NCBI RefSeq assembly: GCF_017873095.1
Contig: NZ_JAGGJU010000020.1
Span: forward strand, 1-43,108
Direction: 5' to 3'
DNA from: Heterorhizobium halophytocola
GTDB taxonomy: Bacteria; Pseudomonadota; Alphaproteobacteria; Rhizobiales; Rhizobiaceae
DNA length: 43,108 nucleotides
Below the pieces are notes generated by a model. It was not told the DNA's origin. It did not search any database and saw only the letters and a program-made list of their open reading frames with translations. The position numbers and the translations under genes were made by a program. Below are positions 11,901 through 19,194 of the stretch, piece by piece (the first letter of the stretch is position 1; every line of letters starts with the position of its first letter).

Positions 11901-12646
11901 TGGAGGAGTTTCAGATTGCTCGGAGTGCGAATGATCGACAGGATCTGCGGGCCGATCTTGGCGGCCGGCAGGACGAGATCGACGCAGCCGGCGCCGATCG
12001 CATTGGCGGGCATGCCGTCATATTTGGCCTCTTCCGGGTCCTGGGCGATCGTCAGTCCGCCCTCCGCCTTGACTGCGCGCACGCCGTGCGAACCGTCCGA
12101 GCCGGTGCCGGACAGGATGACGCCGATGGCGTGGTCGCCGATCTCCTGCGCCAGGGTTGCGAAGAAATAGTCGACCGAGGGTTTCGGCGAGAGTTCCGAA
12201 GGCGGGCGCGAAAGATGCATCTCGCCGTCGCGGACGAAGACGTCGCTATTGGGCGGGGTGATGTAGATCGTGCCGCCTTCCGGCACCAGGCCGTTGCGCA
12301 CTTCCTCTACCGTCATCGTGGTCTCGCGCCCGAGCAGCTGCACCAGCATGCTCTGGTGCTTGGGCGAAAGATGCTGGGCGATGATGTAGGTGATGTTCTG
12401 GGCGTTTTTCGGCAGCGCCTTCAAGACCTCGCGCAGCGCTTCCAGTCCCCCGGCGGACGCGCCGATGCCGACCCAGTAGAGCCCATCGTTCAACGGCTTG
12501 CTGGTGGCTCGCTTCTTTTTCGGCGCGACCGTCGATTTTGCCGGTCGGTCCGACGCGCCGTCGTTAACAGGGGATCGTCGGGAAGCGGCTGCCTGAAGTT
12601 TCTTGTTCACACGCGTGTTCGTCCGCCAGATGTTGCACTTATACAT
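8894..12646 (-). CDS. CheB-CheR-PAS-histidine kinase fusion
   Basis: A 1250-residue soluble protein. Residues 1-52 are basic. The CheB methylesterase domain (55-240) keeps the catalytic triad Ser64 (GASAGG), His92 (QHLSP) and Asp184 (GTGSDGS). The CheR methyltransferase (250-520) has the SAM motif GCATGEEAYS (358-367) and CRNLLIYF. A PAS-like region (555-670) leads to a heptad coiled coil (about 685-775), two PAS domains (775-880, 885-1005), HisKA with SHDLKEPARS (His1027) and a HATPase with NLIGNALKF and GTGVGLSIC. Such fusions occur widely, with poorly known functions. It carries no CheB receiver, so the esterase is not controlled in cis by phosphorylation in the usual way. It heads the run of kinases and receivers below it and has its own promoter at 12688-12715. 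The ATG at 12646 fits a 35-base leader; GTG at 12610 is an alternative. Confidence 0.93.
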   Translation of the reverse strand: MYKCNIWRTNTRVNKKLQAAASRRSPVNDGASDRPAKSTVAPKKKRATSKPLNDGLYWVGIGASAGGLEALREVLKALPKNAQNITYIIAQHLSPKHQSMLVQLLGRETTMTVEEVRNGLVPEGGTIYITPPNSDVFVRDGEMHLSRPPSELSPKPSVDYFFATLAQEIGDHAIGVILSGTGSDGSHGVRAVKAEGGLTIAQDPEEAKYDGMPANAIGAGCVDLVLPAAKIGPQILSIIRTPSNLKLLQEEEITRSTMHELLHLLKERSGVDFRDYKSGTLYRRINRRMTACATTSVDDYLDYVKRAPNELDLLFKDIMISVTYFFRDTEAFTSLTSVIKKLLADKGPGSDIRIWIPGCATGEEAYSIVILFAEAAGGIRQLQQNYSFQLFATDIDTDALSLGRKGVYSATTLESMAPDIRDRYFRHKEESYEIIKSVRDMVMFSRHNVFSDPPFLRLDFISCRNLLIYFNAKLQATVMNLFHYALNPNGILYLGKSEALGNAASLFQPIDNRAKIYQRKLVSSYEAIRSAKASYSTVSKNVTPATPAAQTKSNHDFPDAVIAALSPDSLLIDENMNLLRVYGDVQPYTQLSPGEASTNLVSIARKEFRQELRALVYKVVRERDQQAVLPKKLVIDGKTCRINIHIRPLPLKNSGERLLLVSFEQTKEIVSEVEDQDGRTRTDPMLAELEQELAATKEHLQTVVEELETSNEELQSTNEEMQSTNEELQSSNEELETANEELQSTNEELLTVNEELQIKSAELSNSNEDLENIKESINIPIIVVDKTLRVTRHNACASEIFLLNDNSIGETIGNIGTRIDVPDLRTNIVKVIENGVFEERRLKSGERFHIERIQPYRDGDGRVNGAVLTYFDDTYQQQMLEELRVSQERYRLATEGSQAGMWDWDITANTMVWSDLLLRMLGIRDPDFTASLDELKERIHEQDRRDIMDILQAHLDRGFEFDVEFRMRRENGTYFWANASGQAMWGERKDPQRMTGFIYDVTERRQTLEHLSRTNESLERFAYVCSHDLKEPARSIENFASLVLQDFSEQLDADGKTYVKYIHECAMLMQQMVKGILNYSQLESKNLAFEDIDLEQELAKVLDNLKLSIEEADATITHDPLPLIRADRMQIFQLFLNLIGNALKFCRGRKPKVHISVEDTSRGVKFGVHDNGIGIKPEHLQKIFNVFQRLNRREEFPGTGVGLSICQKVVNRHGGRLWVESEFGKGSSFYFDLPYHPSRSIARATETIAG
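10376..10528 (-). repeat. 21-bp periodic repeat encoding a heptad coiled coil
   Basis: Residues about 707-757 of the CheB-CheR-kinase repeat a seven-residue unit of the form (S/T)NEELQ(S/T): ETSNEEL, QSTNEEM, QSTNEEL, QSSNEEL, ETANEEL, QSTNEEL, LTVNEEL. The DNA is correspondingly repetitive in steps of 21 bases. This is a signalling helix joining the methylation half to the PAS-kinase half. It is typical of the family but unusually regular, and may vary in unit number between strains. Confidence 0.85.
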
Positions 12647-12687
12647 GGGGGCGCCGAGATCGACGCGCCGCAGAAATGATCAGCGTC

Positions 12688-12715
12688 ACTATATTCTTTC
12701 ATTAATGAAACACAA
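12688..12715 (-). promoter_or_regulatory. Promoter of the cheB-cheR-kinase run with a palindrome in the spacer
   Basis: On the minus strand TTGTGT (12715-12710), 16 bases, TATAGT (12693-12688). The spacer and the last base of the -35 form TTTCATTAATGAAA (12697-12710), a perfect 14-bp palindrome. A regulator bound there would block RNA polymerase. The start would be near 12681, about 35 bases before the ATG. The rest of the space to 12919 is AT-rich near the promoter and otherwise shows nothing I recognise. Confidence 0.55.
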
Positions 12716-12919
12716 GGATTGGCTTATGTAATTAAGTCTTTGTTAGGTCGCACTATTATTAAAGCAAAGACCCCCGGATATCGAGGGGAACAAGGGTCGG
12801 TGTTCGGCTTGGCTGATGCCGGCGGACCGGAGCACTGTGGCTTTGCCGCAGCCTCGGCTGTCAGTGCCTGTGGCCAGGCAGATCTCCGGCAACCCGCGGC
12901 TTGGCGCGGAACGAAGCCC

Positions 12920-12951
12920 AAAAAACGGCTGCTGCGGGGCGGCAGCAGCCG
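12920..12951 (-). terminator. Intrinsic terminator after the receiver gene at 13030-13458
   Basis: CGGCTGCTGC (12926-12935) pairs with the complementary arm ending at 12951 around a short G-rich loop; on the minus strand it is followed by six T (12925-12920). It separates the single receiver gene from the CheB-CheR-kinase run. Confidence 0.88.
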
Positions 12952-13029
12952 AAAAGGGGGCAGTCGCTGATGTCAGGTGAGGAGAATGGGCTGGACCACC
13001 ACCGGTACGGCGGTTTTCCGGCGGGCGCG

Positions 13030-13458
13030 CTATTGCACCAGTTGGTAGCGCACATGGCTGACATTGTTGAGGACGGTGAAGAACTCGTCCGCGCGGAACG
13101 GCTTGACCATGTAGCCATTGGCACCCTTGTCGAAGGAATCCAGCATGTCGCCTTCGTCGTCGGATGCCGACAGCATGATGACAGTCACGTCCTTGTAGCG
13201 CTTGCTCTTGCGGATCTTCCGCAGCACGCTGAAGCCGTCGATCTGCGGCATGTTGAGATCGAGCAGGATCATGATCCGGTTGCGGTCGCCACCCAGTTCG
13301 ATCAGGTGGTCGAGCGTGTCGAATATGCGGGTCGGATCGCGTTCGGAGACGAAATTGTTGACGATGCCGTCACGTCTGAGCAGACGTCGCGTCAGAAATA
13401 CCTCGTCCTGGTTGTCGTCGACCATCAGGATGGTAAGCGCGCGCTGGTCCGTAGTCAT
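13030..13458 (-). CDS. Stand-alone response regulator, Rcp1 type
   Basis: A 142-residue receiver-only protein: VDDNQDE at 13-19, phospho-acceptor Asp67 (MILLDLNMP), SASDDEGD, and YMVKPFRADEF with the conserved Lys. The ATG at 13458 has a strong AGGAGG ribosome site (TTATCC spacer). It is transcribed alone, between its own terminator and a divergent kinase gene, with a 272-base shared promoter region. A 13-bp palindrome lies in its leader. The separate transcription suggests it serves more than one kinase of the island, but that is inference. Confidence 0.88.
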   Translation of the reverse strand: MTTDQRALTILMVDDNQDEVFLTRRLLRRDGIVNNFVSERDPTRIFDTLDHLIELGGDRNRIMILLDLNMPQIDGFSVLRKIRKSKRYKDVTVIMLSASDDEGDMLDSFDKGANGYMVKPFRADEFFTVLNNVSHVRYQLVQ

Positions 13459-13474
13459 GGATAACCTCCTGTTT

Positions 13475-13487
13475 GGAGCATTGCTCC
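13475..13487. promoter_or_regulatory. Palindrome GGAGCATTGCTCC in the receiver-gene leader
   Basis: A perfect 6+1+6 palindrome 17-29 bases before the start of the receiver gene and just upstream of its ribosome site. It could be an operator or a leader hairpin. The rest of 13488-13730 is AT-rich and must hold the divergent promoters of the receiver and kinase genes, but I could not pick clear hexamers. Confidence 0.4.
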
Positions 13488-13730
13488 GAATACCGCCATT
13501 CTTGGATGAGTCGGATGATGCTCACCGAACCGTTAAAATTAAATGGATGGGCTTAATTAAAATTTTATTTATGAACGAGATCTAATATTGCGTGCCTGGC
13601 ACTCGTGGCAATTGCTGGCGCCCGTCCCGGTCGCCATTCTCCATGTTTCTCGAAAAACATTAAATTAGATTTTACTAAATTTCGTTTCAATCCAGGCTGA
13701 CGGATCGCAAGTCAGCGGGGACGACGACGG

Positions 13731-16085
13731 ATGGCATCTATTTCGGCTTTGGTACTGAACCGGGATCGGTCGCTTCTCCAGGCCTGTGTCGAGCAGCTGA
13801 CGGCGGTCGACGAGGTCCGCTACAGGCTGACCTTCGAGGAGGACGAGGCGGCGCTTTTCTTCCGGCTCGACAATAAGGATGTCGACTGCGTGCTGTTCGG
13901 CCAGATGGGGAGCCGGGAGAGCGACAGGGGCCTGATCCGTCTGATCCGCAAGCGCCATCCGCTCCTGCCTGTGGTCATGGTGGCGCCCGTGACCCGCGCG
14001 GTGCCTGCGCCCGGCAAGGACAAGGCGCACAAGGATCGGGCGTCGTCCCTCCACGCCACCATCCTGAATGCGCTCGGCACCAAGCGATATGACCGCGTCG
14101 CCGTGCCCGAGCGGGGCTTGCCCACCATTCTGCTCATTGACAACAACCCTGACGACCGCGCGGCGATCCTGCGGACATTCGCCATGATCGACGATCTCGA
14201 CGTGGTCTGCCTCGAATGCGGCACCATGCGCAAGGCCCTGAAGATAATAGCGGAACGCCAGATAGACTGCATTCTGCTCGACTATGCGCTTCCAGGCTGG
14301 ACCGGTGTCGAGTTCCTGCATCTGCTGAAGGCCGTCACCGATGAGCCGCCGGTGATCATGATGATCGGGCCGGACGGCGAGGCGACCGCCATGGCGGCGA
14401 TGCAACAGGGCGCCCATGGCTATCTGGTCAAGACCCGGATCTCGCCGGCCAGCCTGCGCAATGCCGTCGGCAATGCGCTGGCGCAAAGCGGCCTTCGCAC
14501 GGTGATCAGCCAGCAGCGTGACAAGATCTGCGACCAGCAGCAGGACCTGAGCCAGACGAGCCGGATGAATGATGCCATTCTGGCCGTTGCCCCTTGCATG
14601 ATTGTTGCGACGGATGCCGACGGCATGATCCGCACGTTCAATCCGGCGGCAGAGCGGATCACCGGCTACAGGGCCAGCGAGATGATCGGTCGATCGACGC
14701 TGGCAGCGCTTTGCGATCCCGACCAGTTGGCCGAGCGGCTCTCCATACTGGGCGAGGAGCAGGGACGTCCCGTCGAGAGCGGTTTTCAGGCCATCCTGCA
14801 CTGGGCCGCGCACGACCGGTCCTTGCCGGCCGAGTGGCAGCTGCGCCGGCGGGACAGCACGCTCTGCCCGGTTCAGATGACGATCACCGCGCTGGACGAA
14901 CAATCCGCCGACATGCCTGGCTATCTGGCCGTGATCAGTGACGTGACCCGGCGAAAGAAGAGCGAGATCGCCTTGCATCGCAGCGAGCGGCAACTGCGCC
15001 TGTCGATGCACAATGCGCCGAGCGGGATCGCGCTCGTCGATCTCGAGATGCGCTGGCTGGAGGTCAACCCGGCGCTGTGCAATCTGCTCGGCTATGAATC
15101 CCGGGAGCTGCACAAGGCGGTGCTGACGGACCTCATCCACAGCGACGAGCGCGAGAAGACCAGGACCGATTTCCGCGCCATCTTGAGAGGCCGTTCCGAG
15201 ACCGTCAGCAAGGAACTCCGGCTGTTGCACAAATCGGGCGGCGAGGTGTCGGTGATCTTCAGCTTCTCGCTGATCCGCTCCGAGGACGGCGCGCCGATGC
15301 ATTTCATCCTGCAGATCATGGATATCAGCGAGCGCAAGCAGATGGACCGGCTGAAGAGCGAGTTCATCTCGATCGTCAGCCATGAACTCAGAACCCCGCT
15401 GACCTCGATCAACGGATCGCTCGGCCTGCTGCTCAATACCCAGGCCGAAAGCCTGCCGGTATTTGCCAGGGAATTGCTGATCGTTGCCAATCGCAATTGC
15501 GAGCGGCTGATGATGCTGGTCAACGACATCCTCGATATCGACCGGATCTCGTCAGGCCAGATGCATTTCGATGTGAAGCCGGAGCCGATGGGCCAGCTGA
15601 TCGACCAGATGGTCGAGGCCAACACCGCCTATGCCCAAAGGTTGGGCGTCAAGCTCGTGGCCGAGAATTTCGACCGGAGCCTCAAGCTGAAGGTCGATTT
15701 CCTCCGGCTGACCCAGGTGCTGACCAATTTCGTCTCCAATGCGACGAAGTTTTCCGATCCGGGCGACTGCGTCGAGATCCGCTCCGAGATCCGCGGGGGC
15801 CGCATCCGCATCTCGGTCTGCGACCACGGCTGCGGCGTGCCGGCGGAATACGAGCCGCGGATGTTCACCCGCTTTGCCCAGGCCGACAGCTCGGTGGCCC
15901 GCAAGAAGAACGGATCCGGCCTCGGCCTCTATATCGCAAAGCAGATGACCGAACATATGGGCGGAGAGATCGGCTACCACCCGACACAGGGCGGCGGGGC
16001 CACCTTCTGGGTGGAGGTGCCGCTGGCGGATGCGGCTTGCGGCCCCCCGCCAGCCCACAACACCAACCGGGCGCTTGCCCACTGA
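13731..16085 (+). CDS. Pseudo-receiver/receiver/PAS/PAS histidine kinase
   Basis: A 784-residue soluble kinase. Residues 1-118 have a receiver-like pattern (VDCVLFGQMG where a phospho-Asp motif is expected) but lack the Asp. A second receiver (130-250) is complete: IDNNPDD, Asp184 (ILLDYALP), Lys234. Two PAS domains follow (about 280-400 and 410-530), then HisKA with SHELRTPLTS (His551) and HATPase with NFVSNATKF, DHGCGV and GSGLGLYIAK. The kinase is thus placed downstream of a phosphate input and two small-molecule sensors. ATG at 13731 follows a GGGACG sequence. A receiver gene follows after 22 bases and an Hpt gene after that, making a candidate phosphorelay operon. Confidence 0.88.
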   Translation: MASISALVLNRDRSLLQACVEQLTAVDEVRYRLTFEEDEAALFFRLDNKDVDCVLFGQMGSRESDRGLIRLIRKRHPLLPVVMVAPVTRAVPAPGKDKAHKDRASSLHATILNALGTKRYDRVAVPERGLPTILLIDNNPDDRAAILRTFAMIDDLDVVCLECGTMRKALKIIAERQIDCILLDYALPGWTGVEFLHLLKAVTDEPPVIMMIGPDGEATAMAAMQQGAHGYLVKTRISPASLRNAVGNALAQSGLRTVISQQRDKICDQQQDLSQTSRMNDAILAVAPCMIVATDADGMIRTFNPAAERITGYRASEMIGRSTLAALCDPDQLAERLSILGEEQGRPVESGFQAILHWAAHDRSLPAEWQLRRRDSTLCPVQMTITALDEQSADMPGYLAVISDVTRRKKSEIALHRSERQLRLSMHNAPSGIALVDLEMRWLEVNPALCNLLGYESRELHKAVLTDLIHSDEREKTRTDFRAILRGRSETVSKELRLLHKSGGEVSVIFSFSLIRSEDGAPMHFILQIMDISERKQMDRLKSEFISIVSHELRTPLTSINGSLGLLLNTQAESLPVFARELLIVANRNCERLMMLVNDILDIDRISSGQMHFDVKPEPMGQLIDQMVEANTAYAQRLGVKLVAENFDRSLKLKVDFLRLTQVLTNFVSNATKFSDPGDCVEIRSEIRGGRIRISVCDHGCGVPAEYEPRMFTRFAQADSSVARKKNGSGLGLYIAKQMTEHMGGEIGYHPTQGGGATFWVEVPLADAACGPPPAHNTNRALAH

Positions 16086-16107
16086 ATGCAAATGGAGAGC
16101 ATGGATC

Positions 16108-16533
16108 ATGCCTGAACAAGAGACGCTGCACCGGATCATCCTGATCGACGACGAGCCGGATATTCTCGAAATCGCCTCGCTTTGCCTGGAGACCGTCGGC
16201 AAGATCCGCGTCAGTGCGCGATCTTCGGCACGCGGTATCGTCGAATTCATCGACAGGATCAGGCCGGACCTGATCCTGCTTGACGTCATGATGCCGGAGA
16301 TCGACGGCCCGACCGCACTGACCCATATGCGTGCCGATCCGCGCTTCGACCATATCCCGATCGTTTTCATGACCGCGCGGATCCAGCCCGAGGAGGTGCG
16401 CGAATATATCGAGATGGGCGCGATCGGCGTGGTCGGCAAACCCTTCGATCCCATGGGAATTTCCGACGAGCTGAAGCGCCTCTGGTCTGAAAGCCGGGCA
16501 AGCGGGAGCGTTGCCCTGTCGGCCGTCGGCTGA
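16108..16533 (+). CDS. Stand-alone response regulator
   Basis: A 141-residue receiver-only protein: IDDEPDI at 13-19, phospho-acceptor Asp59 (LILLDVMMP), FMTAR at 87-91, and GKPFDPM with Lys111. The reading frame extends upstream into the kinase gene, but the ATG at 16108 has a clear GGAGAG ribosome site at 16094-16099 and gives a normal domain start. It lies 22 bases after the kinase stop and 55 before the Hpt gene. It is the most CheY-like receiver of the island and the natural carrier between the kinase and the Hpt protein, though the direction of transfer cannot be told from sequence. Confidence 0.9.
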   Translation: MPEQETLHRIILIDDEPDILEIASLCLETVGKIRVSARSSARGIVEFIDRIRPDLILLDVMMPEIDGPTALTHMRADPRFDHIPIVFMTARIQPEEVREYIEMGAIGVVGKPFDPMGISDELKRLWSESRASGSVALSAVG

Positions 16534-16588
16534 ACCGGGCGCATGTCGTCGCCCCATCGCGCAGTCACCCCATGGAGGAACAGCTAAA

Positions 16589-16951
16589 ATGTCTGACAGC
16601 TTCGATGCCGAGACCGAAGAAATGGAGCGTATGTTCGAGGAGGTGCGCCAGCGCTTCATCCAGTCGCTGGACGAGCGGATGAAGAACACCGAGGCCGCCG
16701 TCGCAAGGGCTGTCGGCGATGGCGAGGCCGCCGCGGATGGTGTGGAGCGCGGCTACAAGGAGCTGCACACCTTTTGCGGCATGGCGGGGATGGTCGGATT
16801 TGCCGATCTTGGCAGCATGGCCCGCGCCGCGCTCAACGTCCTGTCGCCGGCAAGGCGTGAAAAGCGCGGGTTGGAACCGGCCGAGGTCAACCAGTTCCAG
16901 ATTCCCTACCAGCGGCTGAAGGCCGGCATCGAAGGTGCCGTCGGCCGATAG
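16589..16951 (+). CDS. Hpt (histidine phosphotransfer) domain protein
   Basis: A 120-residue helical protein. The motif ELHTFCGMAGMVGFADLG (about 58-75) matches the Hpt signature H-x-x-x-G-x-A-x-x-x-G with His60 as the phospho-site. The canonical Lys-Gly is Cys-Gly here, which is tolerated in the family but worth noting. The acidic N-terminus with a long helix is typical. The ATG at 16589 is preceded by GGAGGAA (16574-16580). It is the last gene of the kinase-receiver-Hpt set. With only receivers around it, it would shuttle phosphate between them. I am confident it is Hpt-like, less so that it is active. Confidence 0.8.
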   Translation: MSDSFDAETEEMERMFEEVRQRFIQSLDERMKNTEAAVARAVGDGEAAADGVERGYKELHTFCGMAGMVGFADLGSMARAALNVLSPARREKRGLEPAEVNQFQIPYQRLKAGIEGAVGR

Positions 16952-17036
16952 GCGGCGGCGCTCCGGGACTTGCCCGCAAGCGAGAAGTAGCGACTTCCAG
17001 CCTTTCCCCCCACCCACCGAACCATCACCGTCGCAT

Positions 17037-17068
17037 GAAAAGACCCCGGGGCTCGCGCTCCGGGGTCT
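17037..17068 (-). terminator. Intrinsic terminator between convergent genes
   Basis: AGACCCCGG (17041-17049) pairs with CCGGGGTCT (17060-17068). The four A on the left give a T-run for the minus strand, so it best serves the chemoreceptor gene, and it may also stop the Hpt operon. Confidence 0.75.
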
Positions 17069-17141
17069 GGGCTTTGGTGGGCTTGCGCTTCCGGTGTTTG
17101 CCGTCCGGTGCGCCTGCGTTGAAGGCTGTGGCGGCGAAGCC

Positions 17142-19091
17142 TCAGAACTCTTCCCAGTTCGATGCCGCAAGCGCGGTATTGCCGGCCACGGCGGGGGCGC
17201 GACGCGGCGCCGAGGGCGCTGCCTGCGCGGGGGCTGCGGCCTGCGCGGTCGGCCGGGCCATTGCCTTTGCCGTCTGGCTGAGGGCCGCCACGGCCATGTT
17301 GTTGGTCGACGACAGCTTGAAGTTGGCGATCAGGTCGCGCAACTGGCCGGCCTCGCTGGCAAGGGCGGCCGAGGCGGCGTTGGATTCCTCCACCATCGCG
17401 GCATTGCGCTGTGTTGTCTGGTCCATCGAGTTGACGGCGTGGTTGACTTCCAGCAGGCCGGTCGACTGTTCCTTGGCGGCGAGCGCGATGGCGTCCATAT
17501 GGGTGTTCATCTCGGTGATGAAGCCACCGATGGTGCGCAGCGCCTCGCTCGCCTCGCGAACCAGATTGACGCCGCTCGACACTTCGGTCGAGGAGTTCTG
17601 GATCAGCTGCTTGATCTCCTTCGCCGCGTTGGCCGAGCGCTGCGCCAGTTCGCGCACTTCCTGGGCGACGACGGCAAAGCCCTTGCCGGCCTCACCGGCA
17701 CGTGCCGCCTCGACGCCGGCGTTCAGCGCCAGCAGATTGGTCTGGAAGGCGATCTCGTCGATCACGCCGATGATGTTGGAGATCTGCTGGGACGATCCCT
17801 CGATCTTGCGCATCGCCTCCTCGGCGCGGGCAACCACTTCGGACGACTGGTCGGCCGACTTGTTGGCATGGGCTGCCACCGAGCGGGCTTCCTCGGTCCG
17901 CTGGGTCGAATTCGAGACGTTGGCGGTGATTTCCTCGACGGCGGCGGCGGTCTGTTCCAGGGCGGCTGCCTGCTGCTCTGTGCGCTTGGCCAGATCGTCG
18001 GCGCTGGTCGAGATCTCGCGGGTGCCGGTCTGCATCGTGGCGACACTGTCGGAAATGGCCGAAAGCGTGCTGCCGAGCTGCGAGACGGACTGGTTGAAGT
18101 CCTGCCGCAATGCCTCGAAATCCGGTGCGAAGGCTTCGTTGAGCTGGAAGGAAAGATCGCCGGCGGCCAGTCGCTTCAGGCCCTTTGCCAGGCCGGCGGT
18201 TGCGATCTGCAGACGCTCGGCGGCTTCCGCCTCGGCGCGCTGCTGGGTCGTGACACGGTCGATTTCGGCCTGCTTGCGGGCTTCTTCCGCTTCGGATTCC
18301 AGGCGCTTGTTGCTGATCGCCGCTTCGCGGAAGATCTGCATCGATTTTGCCATCTGGCCGATCTCATCCTTGCCGCCGTCCTCGATATGGACGTCGAGAT
18401 CGCCGTCGGCCAGCCGTGCGGTGGCCTTGGAAAGGCGGCCGAGCGGCAGCGAGATCAGCATGTAGTTCATCAGGCTGAGGCCGAGCGCCAGGATGGTGAC
18501 GAGCACGGCAGCGGTGAAGCTGATGATTTCGACGCTGCGCATCGCGGCCTGCTGCTCATGCGAGGTGTTGAGCGACTGCTTTGTAATGTTGTCGTGGATG
18601 CTGTTCATCGTTGCGGTGAACTCGCCGATCATCCTGGCGCTGTCGCCGGTCAGTTCCATCGCGCGGGCCAGATCCACGGTGTCGGGCTTGCGCATCAGGT
18701 CGATCTGCTTCTCGATGAATTCGGCGCGCCATTTGCGGATACCGGCGGCGGCATCGTTGAAAGCCGGAAGCTCGGCCGGGGCGGTTGCAGCATACATCTT
18801 CTCGAGCGAGGCGATGTCCTCCTCGAGATGGTTCAGCATGTCCTGGGTGTTCGAGACGAAGTCGCGATTGCCCGTCAGCAGGAAGCTTTTCAGCGCGAGG
18901 CTGGCTTCGCCGACATCGCTCGAGATGTCCGAGGTGAGAGCCAGCACCTTGGAGACCTGCCGGTCTTCCTCGACCAGCGTCGTCGCAGACATCATGTTGG
19001 TGAATGTCAGGGCGCTGGATCCTACGGCGATGACGGCCAAAATACCGAAAGAGATGAAACTCTTGGTGCTAACAGAAAGATTCTTGAACAT
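17142..19091 (-). CDS. Methyl-accepting chemotaxis protein with CheR-docking tail
   Basis: A 649-residue receptor: membrane segment 1 (about 11-31), a helical periplasmic domain of about 150 residues (four-helix-bundle type, no Cache fold seen), membrane segment 2 (about 185-210), HAMP, a second HAMP-like region (about 300-355), then the signalling hairpin with the conserved tip DEIAFQTNLLALNAGVEAAR. The last residues are NWEEF, matching the xWxxF pentapeptide that docks CheR or CheB. The ATG at 19091 has AAAGGA seven bases upstream; a start at 19112 is less likely. It follows the gene for a periplasmic sensor protein in the same direction and shares its probable promoter. No cheA or cheW lies in the window, so it would join arrays encoded elsewhere or act with the neighbouring kinases. 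Confidence 0.95.
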   Translation of the reverse strand: MFKNLSVSTKSFISFGILAVIAVGSSALTFTNMMSATTLVEEDRQVSKVLALTSDISSDVGEASLALKSFLLTGNRDFVSNTQDMLNHLEEDIASLEKMYAATAPAELPAFNDAAAGIRKWRAEFIEKQIDLMRKPDTVDLARAMELTGDSARMIGEFTATMNSIHDNITKQSLNTSHEQQAAMRSVEIISFTAAVLVTILALGLSLMNYMLISLPLGRLSKATARLADGDLDVHIEDGGKDEIGQMAKSMQIFREAAISNKRLESEAEEARKQAEIDRVTTQQRAEAEAAERLQIATAGLAKGLKRLAAGDLSFQLNEAFAPDFEALRQDFNQSVSQLGSTLSAISDSVATMQTGTREISTSADDLAKRTEQQAAALEQTAAAVEEITANVSNSTQRTEEARSVAAHANKSADQSSEVVARAEEAMRKIEGSSQQISNIIGVIDEIAFQTNLLALNAGVEAARAGEAGKGFAVVAQEVRELAQRSANAAKEIKQLIQNSSTEVSSGVNLVREASEALRTIGGFITEMNTHMDAIALAAKEQSTGLLEVNHAVNSMDQTTQRNAAMVEESNAASAALASEAGQLRDLIANFKLSSTNNMAVAALSQTAKAMARPTAQAAAPAQAAPSAPRRAPAVAGNTALAASNWEEF

Positions 19092-19194
19092 TCCGATGTC
19101 CTTTGAGGGCAATCCTGCTGAGGCTGGACTTCCGTCGGCTGGGGGGCGACATGGGGTCGAGTCTTGCCTTGTGGGATGACTTGTCCGTTGTTGA

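Noticed and set aside
8034..13458. EcfG (general stress sigma) promoters before the receiver and kinase genes
   Set aside because: No GGAAC-N16/17-CGTT pair was found in the gaps searched by eye.
16935..19106. A long open frame on the + strand opposite the chemoreceptor gene
   Set aside because: The minus-strand frame encodes a full chemoreceptor with the canonical tip and docking tail; the + frame is a shadow.
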